A DNA stretch of 64,000 nucleotides from Halopseudomonas pelagia CL-AP6 (GTDB lineage Bacteria; Pseudomonadota; Gammaproteobacteria; Pseudomonadales; Pseudomonadaceae), in NCBI RefSeq assembly GCF_000410875.1, contig NZ_AROI01000005.1, forward strand, positions 62,001 through 126,000, written 5' to 3'. Within the stretch, counting starts at the first letter, position 1. Each line of letters opens with the position of its first letter. The position numbers and the translations under genes are program-made. Below the pieces are notes generated by a model. That model had not been told where the DNA came from. It did not search any database and saw only the letters and a list, made by a program, of their open reading frames with translations. Positions 15,933 to 24,953 of this stretch are shown here, piece after piece.

Positions 15933-17585
15933 TCAGGCCTGGGTGACAGGCTCGATTGGATCGTAGTTGATGACTTTCTGATCGATCTGCGCAAAGTCGA
16001 ATTTGCTCGAACTCAGCAGACTGACGCCGACGCAAACGATGGTGCTGACGCCGTAGGCCATCAGCGAGGCCAGCAGTACCGTGTAGTCCCGGAGGAAGCC
16101 GACGGCGAAGAATGCCAAGGCGATGGCGCAGACAGCGCCGACGATCAAACCGACGCGGCGACCGCAGAATCCGAAGGCCATCAGGCCAAGCACCACGCCG
16201 CCACCTACCGCAGCCAGCAGTTCGAACAGCACGGCGATCACGCTGATCATCGGCAGCAATTCAAAGCGGGCAACGCAGAACATCAGCAAGCCGGCGATCA
16301 CCGCCGAGGTAAAGGCCGCGTTAGTTACCCGGTCCCAGAAACAGCTGGCGATTACCGGAAACACAATCGCGCCCCAGAGTGCGCCAACAAACACCAGCAT
16401 GATTAGAATGTCCATTGAAAAGCTGGCGAGGATCACCCCGATCAGCGTCGCGACAATCATGGTCAGCCGGCCGATAAACAGCATCTTGGTTGGGTCGGGT
16501 TTGTTTTTGGCGATGTTCTTGCCGTACACGTCGGCCATGACAATCGCTGACATGGCGGACAGGTCCGAGTCGGCGGTCGAGGACAGCGAGCCGATCACCA
16601 GAATGAAGAACAGCCCGATAAATACCGGTGGTAGATACATCGAGACCATTTGTGGGATCAGGTTGTTCATGTCGCCATCGATGGGCTCCATGCCGGTCAT
16701 CAAGGCCATCAAGCCAATCATGCCCAGGCCGATAACGATCGCGCCGTAGCCGATGGTGGCGGTGATAAAGGTCGGTTTGATGTGGTCTTGACGCACGGCA
16801 AACAGCCGTTGGGAAATGGTCTGGTTGCCAATCGCATAGGCCAGTACCGCAACGAAGAACGGCGCACCCTGATTGAGGATGGCGTCCATCGAGAACAGGT
16901 TGGCCTGTTCCGGTGTCAGCAGGCTCATGCCGTCGGATAGCGTACCCGGTCCGCCGAGGGCGAACAGCACCGCAGGGATGATCAGGATCGCCACCGCCAT
17001 CATCGCCATCAACTGGGCAAAGTCAGTCAGTACCGAGGCGCGAAAGCCTGACCACAAGGTGTAGGACAACACGCCGATCCCGGCAATGACCACCCCAGCC
17101 TGAAAGGACAGTGGCGAGAGTACCGAGACCAGTGCGCCCGAGGCGGTGAAGTTGACCATCAGACTGATGATGCTGCCCAGCACGTTAGAGGAGGCGAGGA
17201 TCAACTGACTGGAAGAGCCATGCCGAGCGTGAATCAGCTCACCCAGGGTATGCGCATTGGGCGCCAATTCGCGAAAGCGCCGGCCGAAGGGATAGATAAA
17301 CAGAATCATCAGTGCGCCCCACAGCCCGTAATGCAAGGGGCCAGAGATGCCATAGGTATAACCCGAGGTCGCAGCGCCATAGAACGAGGCCGCCCAGATC
17401 CAGGTCGCAGTCATGCTGGCGGCGCCCAGGCCAAAGCCAATCTGGTGATTGGAGACCATGAAGGCGTCGGTATTTTCTTTCTTCTTTTTGATCAGCAAGG
17501 TGAGCAGATAAGTGCCGCCGTAAAAGGCAACCAGCAAGGCGAGGACGGTCAGTGTCGAGAACTGATAGAAACTGTGTTCGTTCAT
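15933..17585 (-). CDS. Sodium:solute symporter (SSS family)
   Basis: 550 residues with about 13 predicted membrane helices, the SSS standard. ASMTATWIWAASFYGAATSG near 56-75, the region GFRASVLTDFAQ (after SYTLWS) and GSLSSTADSDLSAMSAIVMADVY are diagnostic of the sodium site and helix-8 region. The similarity is to urea/solute-type SSS members rather than proline or glucose carriers, but the substrate cannot be read. The gene forms an operon with the 43-residue small subunit and converges on the Tat sulfatase and DUF1145 genes; uptake of a product of the sulfatase is possible but not shown. Confidence 0.88.
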   Translation of the reverse strand: MNEHSFYQFSTLTVLALLVAFYGGTYLLTLLIKKKKENTDAFMVSNHQIGFGLGAASMTATWIWAASFYGAATSGYTYGISGPLHYGLWGALMILFIYPFGRRFRELAPNAHTLGELIHARHGSSSQLILASSNVLGSIISLMVNFTASGALVSVLSPLSFQAGVVIAGIGVLSYTLWSGFRASVLTDFAQLMAMMAVAILIIPAVLFALGGPGTLSDGMSLLTPEQANLFSMDAILNQGAPFFVAVLAYAIGNQTISQRLFAVRQDHIKPTFITATIGYGAIVIGLGMIGLMALMTGMEPIDGDMNNLIPQMVSMYLPPVFIGLFFILVIGSLSSTADSDLSAMSAIVMADVYGKNIAKNKPDPTKMLFIGRLTMIVATLIGVILASFSMDILIMLVFVGALWGAIVFPVIASCFWDRVTNAAFTSAVIAGLLMFCVARFELLPMISVIAVLFELLAAVGGGVVLGLMAFGFCGRRVGLIVGAVCAIALAFFAVGFLRDYTVLLASLMAYGVSTIVCVGVSLLSSSKFDFAQIDQKVINYDPIEPVTQA

Positions 17586-17905
17586 TGAATACCCATAGGC
17601 TATGCAGCCCGATCATCCTTCGCAGGGGCCAGAATTCCGGGTACGGAGCGGCCACCGCAGGACGTAAGCAAAAACAGAACATCTTTCTAGGAATGTCTGT
17701 AGCGAGATAAAGGCCGCTGTTAACGGCCTGATAGTGCAAGAGTTCGGCGCTGGAGCGCCGGGGTACAGCGGCCAGATCAACGCACGCAGTCAAGCGCAAA
17801 AAACGCTGTAAGGGTCGATCCGGTGGCGGCTACCCTAACGTTTTGGGGTTGCCCCGTCCAGCCATCATTCCCCGGGGAGCTGCGGCTGGCGGCTGAAAGG
17901 CGACC
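17586..17905. other. Leader region of the symporter gene with two hairpins
   Basis: No gene is seen in these 320 bases. AGGCCG (17711-17716) pairs with CGGCCT (17724-17729), and CGGCGCT (17745-17751) pairs with AGCGCCG (17754-17760). Both could form in the 5' leader of the symporter transcript or act in termination. The right part lies after the end of the antiporter operon, which is on the same strand, so a terminator for that operon would also have to be here. Confidence 0.4.
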
Positions 17906-19558
17906 TCAGGATAGCCACCCCAGCAGTAGGAGCGCACCTATCAGCCAGGCGCTGGCAGCCACCGCCTCTGGTTGAAAAAAGCGATTCCAGCGCCGTTCCA
18001 GATTACGCCAGCGTTGCGCGTTGCTCGCTGGGACTGGAGCCTGTTTGGGTGGCCTGGACATCCAGCGTTTAAAGCCAATCGAGACAACCCTGGCGGGGTT
18101 GGGTAGATGGCTCAGGGGTGCGGGTATCCGCCACTGGAGCTTGATGGCCATGACGCTCAATGCCAGACCCAGTGCCAACGGCCAGACGGCGGCCCAAAGT
18201 GCGTAGCCAGACAGGCTTTGTTGCAGGGCTTCGCGCATCTCTGGCCACAGCCAGGGCAGTGCGATGGGTATCAGGCACAGCAACGCCCAGGGCAACACCT
18301 GGCTGGCTAACGGCGCGGGTAGCTCTTGCGTCTTCTGTGATTGGCGCATTAGCCAGAGCGCGCGCGCCACGACGAGAAGCGTGGCCAGCGAACCGATGCT
18401 GAGCAGCGTCAACCAGATGCCAGGCAGGCTGTTCTCTACGCTGTTCTTGAGCAATACCTTGAGCGCCGCGCCGCTGCTTAAAGGCAGGCCGGCGAGTGCC
18501 AGCGCGGGTATCGCCATCAGTACCCAGTGCCAGACCTTGAGCCGTACGTGGGTACTCAAACCGGCACCCATAAATAGCGCGCCCTTGGCCAGGCCGTGGT
18601 GTACGCCATACAACGCCAGCATCAGTGCAGCGGCTGGGCGCGCTTCGGGTTGCTGCCAGCCAAGGGCGAGAATGATCAGCAGGTAGCCCATTTGGCTGAC
18701 AGAAGAATAGGCCAGTGTGGCCTTGGCTTGGTGTTGCAGTAACCCAAGTAGAACACCATAGATGGCACTGATGGCGCCGATCGCCAGCAGCCAGAGGGCC
18801 CACTGCTGTAGCAGCGCATCCTCCGCCGGTAGAAAACGCCAGATGCCAAGAATGCCGGCCTTGATCATCGCACCCGAGAGCACCGCGCTGGCCGCCGCCG
18901 GGGCAGCCGGATGCGCCAGCGGGAGCCAGACGTGCAGTGGCCAGAACCCGGCCTTGAGGCCAAAACCTATCAACAGTAGGCCTGCGGTCAGGCCGCTGGT
19001 AGGGATGTTTTGCCAGTCCGCAAAGCCGAGCAGGCCACCGGTCTCATGCATGCGCAGCAGCATGCCGGCGTAGATCAGCATCTCGCCGAGCACCGCTAAC
19101 TGCAGATAGATGCGGCCCGCCTGACGGGGCGCCGGGCCGCGTAGATGCACCACCAGGCCGTAGGCGCTGAGGCTCATCAAGGTAAAGCCGATATAGAAGC
19201 TGGCCGCATCCTGGGCGATCACCAGCAGCAGATTGCCGGTTAGAGACAGCAGCCAGAACAGCCAAAAGCGGCGCACATGTCGGCCGTCGCTCAAGTCGGC
19301 CACGGCAAAGCGGCTTGCGCATGCCCACAAGACCGCGCTGAATCCCAGCCAGGCGCGCGCGAGCAGATCATCGGCGCCCCAGGTGGCGCCGGGCCAGAGC
19401 ATCGCCAGCTCCAGCGCAGGGGTGGGCCAGATACTCAGCAGTAGCGCCGGGACGCAGGCCAGCCAGTACCAGGGTGCCACCTGCTGCGGCCTGAGCCAAA
19501 GCAACACGCCGGCCAACAGGGGTAAGAAGGGCACGGTCAGCCACACCAGGGGGCTCAT
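17906..19558 (-). CDS. Third MnhD/NuoL-like subunit of Mrp-type antiporter
   Basis: 550 residues from the ATG at 19558, which overlaps the preceding stop as ATGA; the frame open to 19696 is only upstream extension. It belongs to the proton-translocating NADH-quinone oxidoreductase/Mrp antiporter family, with about 14 helices. Key motif regions are SLSAYGLVVHLRG, FGLKAGFWPLHVWLPLAHPA with the conserved Lys and Pro, and LAYSSVSQMGYLL. The C-terminus carries an extra soluble stretch with basic residues (RWMSRPPKQAPVPAS) before a last helix. It is the final gene of the operon. Which of the three D-type subunits stands in for the N-terminal part of MnhA cannot be settled by eye. Confidence 0.85.
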   Translation of the reverse strand: MSPLVWLTVPFLPLLAGVLLWLRPQQVAPWYWLACVPALLLSIWPTPALELAMLWPGATWGADDLLARAWLGFSAVLWACASRFAVADLSDGRHVRRFWLFWLLSLTGNLLLVIAQDAASFYIGFTLMSLSAYGLVVHLRGPAPRQAGRIYLQLAVLGEMLIYAGMLLRMHETGGLLGFADWQNIPTSGLTAGLLLIGFGLKAGFWPLHVWLPLAHPAAPAAASAVLSGAMIKAGILGIWRFLPAEDALLQQWALWLLAIGAISAIYGVLLGLLQHQAKATLAYSSVSQMGYLLIILALGWQQPEARPAAALMLALYGVHHGLAKGALFMGAGLSTHVRLKVWHWVLMAIPALALAGLPLSSGAALKVLLKNSVENSLPGIWLTLLSIGSLATLLVVARALWLMRQSQKTQELPAPLASQVLPWALLCLIPIALPWLWPEMREALQQSLSGYALWAAVWPLALGLALSVMAIKLQWRIPAPLSHLPNPARVVSIGFKRWMSRPPKQAPVPASNAQRWRNLERRWNRFFQPEAVAASAWLIGALLLLGWLS

Positions 19559-21072
19559 AGGCCGAACTCCCGGTTGATGATCAGTTGACTCCAGGATAGC
19601 GGGCTCAATGTGGTGCCCGCGAAGATGCCCACCAGTAGCGCCAGCGCTGCCGTAACGAGTACCGGTGCGAGCAGCATCCAGTGAGTCTCGCCCCAACCGG
19701 GTTTGCCGGTGCCCAGGTTGGCTTCAGCCGGCCACTGTCTGGGCGCCTTGGCAAACCAGCCGCGGTACAACAGCGGCAAGAAATAAGCGGCGTTCAACAG
19801 ACCGGAGAGCACAAAGACCAGCAGCACCCAGTCATGCCCCGCATCCAGTGCGCCATAGCCCAGGTACCATTTGCTGATAAAGCCGGCAGTCGGCGGCACG
19901 CCGATCATGCCCAGCGCACCCAGGGTGAAAGCGGTCATGGTCAGCGGCATGCGCCGACCAACGCCGTCCATTTCGCGGATATGGTGTATGCCCAGGGTTT
20001 CGGCGAAGTTGCCAGCACAATAGAACAGGGTGACTTTCATCAGCCCCTGATGGACCAAATGTACCAGCGCACCCACGCCAGCAATAGGCCCCAGCATCGC
20101 CACCCCCAGAGTGATGTAAGACACCTGGCTAATCGTTGAGTAGGCCAGGCGTTTCTTGATTTCGCGCTGCTGCAAAGCCTTGAACGAGCCGTAGAGAATG
20201 GTCGCGGCTGCCAGTGCCATCAGCGGCAGGCTCAACCCCAGCGCTTGCATCGGCTCTACCCCATAGACGTCGTAGACCACCCGCACTATGCCAAAAGCCC
20301 CGGCCTTGACCACTGCCACCGCATGCAGCAAGGCGCTGACTGGTGCCGGTGCGACCATCGCCTGGGGCAGCCAGCCGTGCAGCGGCAGCAGCGCTGCCTT
20401 GACGCCCAGCCCGGCAATGATCAGCCCGAAAGCCAGCATCAGGCTGGCATCGTGCTGCAGCAGCAGAGGCTTGAGATAACCCCCAGCGATAAAGTCCGGG
20501 CTGCCGGTCAGGCTGTGCAGCAGCGCTACGCCCATCAACAACAGTGCGCCGCCACCCAGGGTGTAACTCAGGTAGATGCGCCCGGCACGCAAGGCTTCGC
20601 GCGTTCCGCGGTGCACCACCAGCGGGAAGGTCGCCAGCGTCAACAGCTCGTAGAACAGCAGAAAGGTCACCAGATTGCCCGCTAGGGCCACGCCGACGGT
20701 GGCGCTGACGCACAGGCTGAAATAACCAAAGAAGCGTGAGCGCAGGGGCGAATCTTCCAGATAGCCAATGGCGTAAACGGTGGTTGCCAGCCAGAGCACC
20801 GCAGACAGGGCAATAAACTGCAGTGCCAGCGCATCGCCCTGCAGCACCAGCCCGCCGCCGGGTAGGAAGGGTACGCTGAACCGGAACTCCAGCCCCTGGC
20901 TTACGCCGAACAGCATCAGTGCGACCAGGCCTAGCTTGAGCAGCGCGCCGGTCAGGTTGAGGGTCACGCGCAGGCGTACCTGATCCTCGCGCAGGGTGAA
21001 AATGATTAGTCCCGGGATCACCGAGCTGAGGATGATCAGCAGCGGTAGCAGGTTGGTCCAGGACAGGTTCAC
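19555..21072 (-). CDS. Second MnhD-like proton/sodium-translocating subunit
   Basis: 505 residues starting at a GTG (21072) that overlaps the previous stop as GTGA; the longer frame to 21159 is not needed. It is a multi-pass membrane protein of the Mrp antiporter/complex I family with FYELLTLATFPLVVHRGT, LGVKAALLPLHGWLPQAMVAPAPVSALLHAVAVVKAG (in two adjacent parts) and LAYSTISQVSYI. These include the functional Glu in helix 5 and Lys residues in helices 7 and 8 typical of ion-translocating subunits. It is embedded in the operon by 4-nt overlaps on both sides, implying translational coupling and a fixed place in the complex. Confidence 0.87.
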   Translation of the reverse strand: MNLSWTNLLPLLIILSSVIPGLIIFTLREDQVRLRVTLNLTGALLKLGLVALMLFGVSQGLEFRFSVPFLPGGGLVLQGDALALQFIALSAVLWLATTVYAIGYLEDSPLRSRFFGYFSLCVSATVGVALAGNLVTFLLFYELLTLATFPLVVHRGTREALRAGRIYLSYTLGGGALLLMGVALLHSLTGSPDFIAGGYLKPLLLQHDASLMLAFGLIIAGLGVKAALLPLHGWLPQAMVAPAPVSALLHAVAVVKAGAFGIVRVVYDVYGVEPMQALGLSLPLMALAAATILYGSFKALQQREIKKRLAYSTISQVSYITLGVAMLGPIAGVGALVHLVHQGLMKVTLFYCAGNFAETLGIHHIREMDGVGRRMPLTMTAFTLGALGMIGVPPTAGFISKWYLGYGALDAGHDWVLLVFVLSGLLNAAYFLPLLYRGWFAKAPRQWPAEANLGTGKPGWGETHWMLLAPVLVTAALALLVGIFAGTTLSPLSWSQLIINREFGL

Positions 21073-22493
21073 AGACCCACCTGCGCAAACCAGATGATCA
21101 GCGGCTCGCTGAACAGCGCCATGGCCCACACCACCAGCGCTGGCAGCATCGCCAGCCATTGGGCAAAGGCGTCCGGGTCGTAGTCGGGTTGGGTGGGCGC
21201 GGCGCGATCAAAGGCAATGGCCACCACGCGAAACACATAGGCGGCGCTGGCCAGCGTGCCGAGCAGCACGCCGAAGGCCCAGGGCCAGTTGGCTGGCTCA
21301 ACGAACAGGGGTTGCAGCAGTACCCATTTGGCAACAAAGCCGCCGCTGGGCGGCAGACCGATCAAGCTGCCGCCGGCCACCGCAAAGGCGAACATCGCGA
21401 GCGGCATGGTCTGGCTGGCACCCTTGAGCGAGCTCACCCGCTTGCTGCCGAGGGTTGCCTGCATTTCGCCGGCAGCCAGGAACATACTGACTTTGGCCAG
21501 CCCGTGGGCCAATACGAACAGCCACAACGCGGTGGATAGCTCAGCCTGCTGCCAGTGCAACAACAGTCCCAGCGCCAGCAGTGCATAGCCCAACTGCGCC
21601 ACGGTGGAATAGGCCACCAGCACCTTCAGCCAGGGCGTGCGCAGGGCCGACCAACCGCCGGCCAGTAGCGCGACTATGCCAGCCAGCGCAAACAACAGAC
21701 CCGCCTGCTGGGCGAAATCGACTGGCGCAATGCGGCTCCACAGTAGCCAGAGAATAAACAGCGGCCCCTTGACCACCAGCGACGAGAGCAGCGCACTGAC
21801 CGCAGTGGGAGCGGCCGCATGGGCGGCGGGTAGCCACATATGCAGCGGCCAGAAGGCCGCCTTGAGCATCAGGCCCAGGGTAATCAGTGTCAGGGCCATG
21901 CGTGTGGTTGGGGTGTTGGCGGTCACCTCTGCCAATAGCTCAAGGTCCAGCACGCCGTATTCGCCATACAGCAGCGCGACGCCGAGCAGATAACATAGTG
22001 ATGCCGCGAGGGAGAGCAGCAGATAGCGCAGCGCTGGCGCATGCGCCTTGCGCCCGGACAGAATCACCATGGCCACCGCGACCAGCCCAAGCAGTTCCAG
22101 TGTGACGTACCAGTTGAACAGATCGCGGGAAAGCCACAGCGCCGCGAGACTGGCATGCAGCAGGCAAGACAACGGCCAGAAGTCAGTGTCGCGGGTCTGG
22201 CTATGCCGGCTGCGTTCGGCATAGACCGCCACCAACAGGTGGATCAGCGCGGTAAAGACCAGCAGTACCGCAGTCAGTGGGCTGAGTTCGAAGCGAATGC
22301 CCAGTGGTGTGTCCCAGCCACCCAACGCCAGTTGTTGGCTACCTTGCTCGACTACCGAATGGAGGGCCAAGCCCGCTGCCGCCAGGCTCAGAGCATTTGC
22401 GATAATGACCAATGCACCCGCGCGCGAACGCAACAGTAACAACAGCAGACTCGCCACCAGCGGAATCAGCAGGCTGAGCAGAGCAAAATTCAT
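21069..22493 (-). CDS. mnhD: MnhD, Mrp antiporter subunit D
   Basis: 474 residues, about 14 helices, ATG at 22493 overlapping the MnhC stop by 4 nt. The subunit carries WYVTLELLGLVAVAMVILSG with the helix-5 Glu, MLKAAFWPLHMWLPAAHAAAP and VAYSTVAQLGYALL, the standard proton-pathway motifs. Its position directly after mnhC is the classical place of mnhD, so it is the most orthodox of the three D-type subunits here. Mrp complexes exchange cytoplasmic Na+ for external H+ and serve salt and alkali tolerance. Confidence 0.88.
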   Translation of the reverse strand: MNFALLSLLIPLVASLLLLLLRSRAGALVIIANALSLAAAGLALHSVVEQGSQQLALGGWDTPLGIRFELSPLTAVLLVFTALIHLLVAVYAERSRHSQTRDTDFWPLSCLLHASLAALWLSRDLFNWYVTLELLGLVAVAMVILSGRKAHAPALRYLLLSLAASLCYLLGVALLYGEYGVLDLELLAEVTANTPTTRMALTLITLGLMLKAAFWPLHMWLPAAHAAAPTAVSALLSSLVVKGPLFILWLLWSRIAPVDFAQQAGLLFALAGIVALLAGGWSALRTPWLKVLVAYSTVAQLGYALLALGLLLHWQQAELSTALWLFVLAHGLAKVSMFLAAGEMQATLGSKRVSSLKGASQTMPLAMFAFAVAGGSLIGLPPSGGFVAKWVLLQPLFVEPANWPWAFGVLLGTLASAAYVFRVVAIAFDRAAPTQPDYDPDAFAQWLAMLPALVVWAMALFSEPLIIWFAQVGL

Positions 22494-22774
22494 TGCGGCC
22501 CCTGCTCTGGGCGATCTGCGCTGGTGGTGGCCAGCCGCAGCGCAAAGGCGCTGGCACTGGCAGCCACCACCAAGCCGGTTACCACCAGCGCCTGCAGTAC
22601 CGGATCAATCGGTTGCACGCGGCTGGCCAGCGCGACCATGACCATAAAGACCCCGCTGCCCATGACGTTGACCGCAATGATACGTCGCAGCGCATGGCGC
22701 TGGTAAAGCAGCCCGTGCAGGCCAAGTAGCCACAGAACCACTCCCGCCAGCAGATACAGCAATACGCTGGTCAT
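22490..22774 (-). CDS. mnhC: MnhC, Mrp antiporter subunit C (NuoK-like)
   Basis: 94 residues with three membrane helices. HALRRIIAVNVMGSGVFMVMVAL and DPVLQALVVTGLVVAASASAFALRL are the two conserved NuoK/MnhC segments. It overlaps the previous gene by ATGA at 22771 and the next by 4 nt. It forms part of the membrane core that contacts the MnhD-type channel subunits. Confidence 0.9.
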   Translation of the reverse strand: MTSVLLYLLAGVVLWLLGLHGLLYQRHALRRIIAVNVMGSGVFMVMVALASRVQPIDPVLQALVVTGLVVAASASAFALRLATTSADRPEQGPQ

Positions 22775-23682
22775 GCTGCCAGTTCCTCGGTATCACCGAT
22801 GACCAGCAGCATTAGAGCCGCTGCAATTGACAGCGTCGCGGCAATTTCGATCATCAGGATCAGCCCACCACTCCACTGCTGCGGATATACCAGCCAGCCA
22901 TCGCCCAGCCAGGCGCTGGCTGCAGCGACCAGGCTGAACAGCGCTACGCCGAGTAATACCAGTGCCCGTAACCACCAATGCTGCCAGCCGATGTGAGGCA
23001 GTATCCCGCCCAGGCGTAGTATCACCGCGCCGGCGGCGAGAATGGCACCGGCCTGGAATGCGCCGCCGGGCGCATGGCTGCCACGCCAGAGCAGGTAGCC
23101 GCCGACCATGACGGTCAGCGGGGCGAGCACCCGACTCCAGGCACGCAGCAGCGGCCAGGCAGCCGGTAGCGCAGGCGTGTGGGGGCGCAGCTGACGCACA
23201 CCGAGCAGAGCTAACAAGAGTACGATTAGCTCCAATAGGGTGTCCCAGGCGCGAAAGTTCAGCAGCACGGCGGTGACCGGGTGACTGGCGCCGCTGTCGT
23301 CCAGCGCACGCATGACCTCACCCGGCAGCGATGATTGGCCCCCGGGCAGAGGCATGACCGCCTGACCCAGCAACACCAGCACCAGCAGACCCAACACCAG
23401 GCCAGCAATGCGCTGCGCTGGGCGTATCGGATTGGCGGATTCGGCTGCACTGCGGCCCAGGGCGCCAAGCAGCAGCACCCCGATCAGCCCGGCGCCGATG
23501 GCCGCTTCAGCCAATGCCAGATCCATTGCGCCGAGCCGCGCCCAGGTCAGGGCCAGCATCAGCCCGAAGACAATAAATGACACCACGGCGGTATACAGTT
23601 GGGATGCGTGTATCGCCGCCGTAGCCAGCCCAACCAGCAGCAGAACCAGCGACAGATCAAAAACCAGTTCAGGGCTGATCAT
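22771..23682 (-). CDS. DUF4040 (MnhA C-terminal) fused to MnhB
   Basis: 303 residues from the ATG at 23682; the frame extends further but this start overlaps the MnhG gene by 14 nt as expected. The first ~80 residues match DUF4040, the piece at the C-terminus of long MnhA proteins (LTWARLGAMDLALAEAAIG). The rest is MnhB: VTAVLLNFRAWDTLLELIV and HAPGGAFQAGAILAAG are the signature segments. In many Mrp operons these pieces are inside MnhA and in a separate MnhB. Here they are joined, and the large N-terminal channel part of MnhA is missing from this polypeptide and replaced, presumably, by extra MnhD-like subunits. Similar separations are known in archaeal Mrp and Mbh complexes. Confidence 0.82.
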   Translation of the reverse strand: MISPELVFDLSLVLLLVGLATAAIHASQLYTAVVSFIVFGLMLALTWARLGAMDLALAEAAIGAGLIGVLLLGALGRSAAESANPIRPAQRIAGLVLGLLVLVLLGQAVMPLPGGQSSLPGEVMRALDDSGASHPVTAVLLNFRAWDTLLELIVLLLALLGVRQLRPHTPALPAAWPLLRAWSRVLAPLTVMVGGYLLWRGSHAPGGAFQAGAILAAGAVILRLGGILPHIGWQHWWLRALVLLGVALFSLVAAASAWLGDGWLVYPQQWSGGLILMIEIAATLSIAAALMLLVIGDTEELAA

Positions 23683-23986
23683 GTGGCTCCCGTGGCTTAT
23701 CGGCCTCGATTTCACGCTGGTAGCGGGCGAGCAATTGGCAGGCTGTGGCGCCCGACGCCATCACCAGGACCCAGACCAACAGCATCTGCAGTCCCGGCTG
23801 CCAGCCGTCACTACGCAACGCCAGCCCGAAGGCTAACAGTCCGAGCCCCAGAGTATCTGCCTTGGTGACGGCATGCAGACGGCTATAAACGTCAGGGAAG
23901 CGCAGCACCCCGAGGGTGCCGGCGATGAAAAAGAAAGTGCCGCCGATCAGCAACGGCCAGCTTAACCACATCAGCCAGTCACTCAT
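23669..23986 (-). CDS. mnhG: MnhG, Mrp antiporter subunit G
   Basis: 105 residues from the ATG at 23986, overlapping the end of mnhF by 8 nt. Three helices; the hallmark LGVLRFPDVYSRLHAVTKADTLGLG (in two adjacent parts) is near residues 29-53. It is a small membrane subunit that is required for complex assembly in characterised Mrp systems. Confidence 0.9.
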   Translation of the reverse strand: MSDWLMWLSWPLLIGGTFFFIAGTLGVLRFPDVYSRLHAVTKADTLGLGLLAFGLALRSDGWQPGLQMLLVWVLVMASGATACQLLARYQREIEADKPREPHDQP

Positions 23987-24227
23987 GGTGCCTCCGCAGC
24001 AACTGTACCAGAGCCCCACATACCACCGCCGCGAGGAGCGCCAATACTAGCGCCGCGTCCAGCAGTGCGGGCTGATCCTGTGCTTGCGCCAGCAGCATTA
24101 GGATCGCTGCGCCGCTGGTGCCAAACAGTTGCACGGCCATCAGCCGGTCGGCGCGCGTGGGTCCGCGCCACAGCCGCCACAACCCGGCGCCAACGCTCAG
24201 CAGCAGTATGCAGGCCAGCCACATCAT
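23979..24227 (-). CDS. mnhF: MnhF, Mrp antiporter subunit F
   Basis: 82 residues, three helices. LWRLWRGPTRADRLMAVQLFG is the conserved loop of MnhF, and PALLDAALVLALLAAVV its third helix. It overlaps mnhE by 4 nt (ATGA at 24224). Codon phase and spacing fit a single transcript starting upstream of mnhE. Confidence 0.9.
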   Translation of the reverse strand: MMWLACILLLSVGAGLWRLWRGPTRADRLMAVQLFGTSGAAILMLLAQAQDQPALLDAALVLALLAAVVCGALVQLLRRHHE

Positions 24228-24772
24228 GACTGTGGGCCTTGCAACAGGCGGCCTAGATGTCGTTCAAGACGCCCTACCGTGTTGCGCCAGTTCTGCTGAT
24301 GGTCCAGCGCATGCAGGTGGAGTGTCTGACCTTCGAAGTGTGAAGCCAAGGTTCCAGGCAGCAAACCGACCATGGCCGACAGCAGCAGCTGAACGCGGGG
24401 CTCAGTACAACTCATCTGGTAACGAACCCATTGTGGCTTGATCGGTAGGCGTGGATGCCAGGCGCGGCGGGCGACATCCCAGCCGCCGATAAAGAGCTCC
24501 GCGATAAAAAAGCCAAGAAAGGCGGGTAGATATCGCAACTGAACTGGCCCGACGTGCAGGCTCGCACGCACCCCGGCCCAGGCTGCCAACAGCGCCAGAG
24601 GTAGTCCGAGCAGCCATCCCTCGTTGCTGCTAAGCAAGGCCCAGAGGGCCAGCCAGACAGCCAGACTCAGAGCGAAACCGCGCAGTTGAGCGCCACTGTA
24701 GGCCGTAGAGGCTGGTGAAGGGGATTCGCTAGGTAGCGGCACTGGGGCTCCTGGGGTTAGTTGCGTCTGCAT
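24224..24772 (-). CDS. mnhE: MnhE, Mrp antiporter subunit E
   Basis: 182 residues from the ATG at 24772; the frame reaches a TTG at 24799 but that start is weaker. After a Pro/Ser-rich N-terminus come two or three helices and the soluble C-terminal part. MVGLLPGTLASHFEGQTLHLHALD is close to the MnhE pattern LTPGT followed by a hydrophobic strand. It is the first gene of the eight-gene operon E-F-G-(A'B)-C-D-D-D. Confidence 0.86.
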   Translation of the reverse strand: MQTQLTPGAPVPLPSESPSPASTAYSGAQLRGFALSLAVWLALWALLSSNEGWLLGLPLALLAAWAGVRASLHVGPVQLRYLPAFLGFFIAELFIGGWDVARRAWHPRLPIKPQWVRYQMSCTEPRVQLLLSAMVGLLPGTLASHFEGQTLHLHALDHQQNWRNTVGRLERHLGRLLQGPQS

Positions 24773-24953
24773 CTTAGAAGAAGCGCGCGCCCGGCTCAAA
24801 CCGGGGAGGTTGCCGAATGAGACCGTGCAATCTGGGCAAAAGTCCCTTGATGCCCAAACCGCAGGTTTTGCAGGGTGCGAGGCCTGTGCCCAGGCAGTGC
24901 CCGGACAACGGTGGCACCGGAGGGAGGGGCGGCAGATAAAAAACTGAGTGAAC

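Noticed and set aside
20129-21088. 319-codon minus-strand frame within the second MnhD-like gene
   Set aside because: Same strand but wrong frame; product is Arg/Ala-rich, with no membrane helices, while the overlapping frame gives a clear antiporter subunit.
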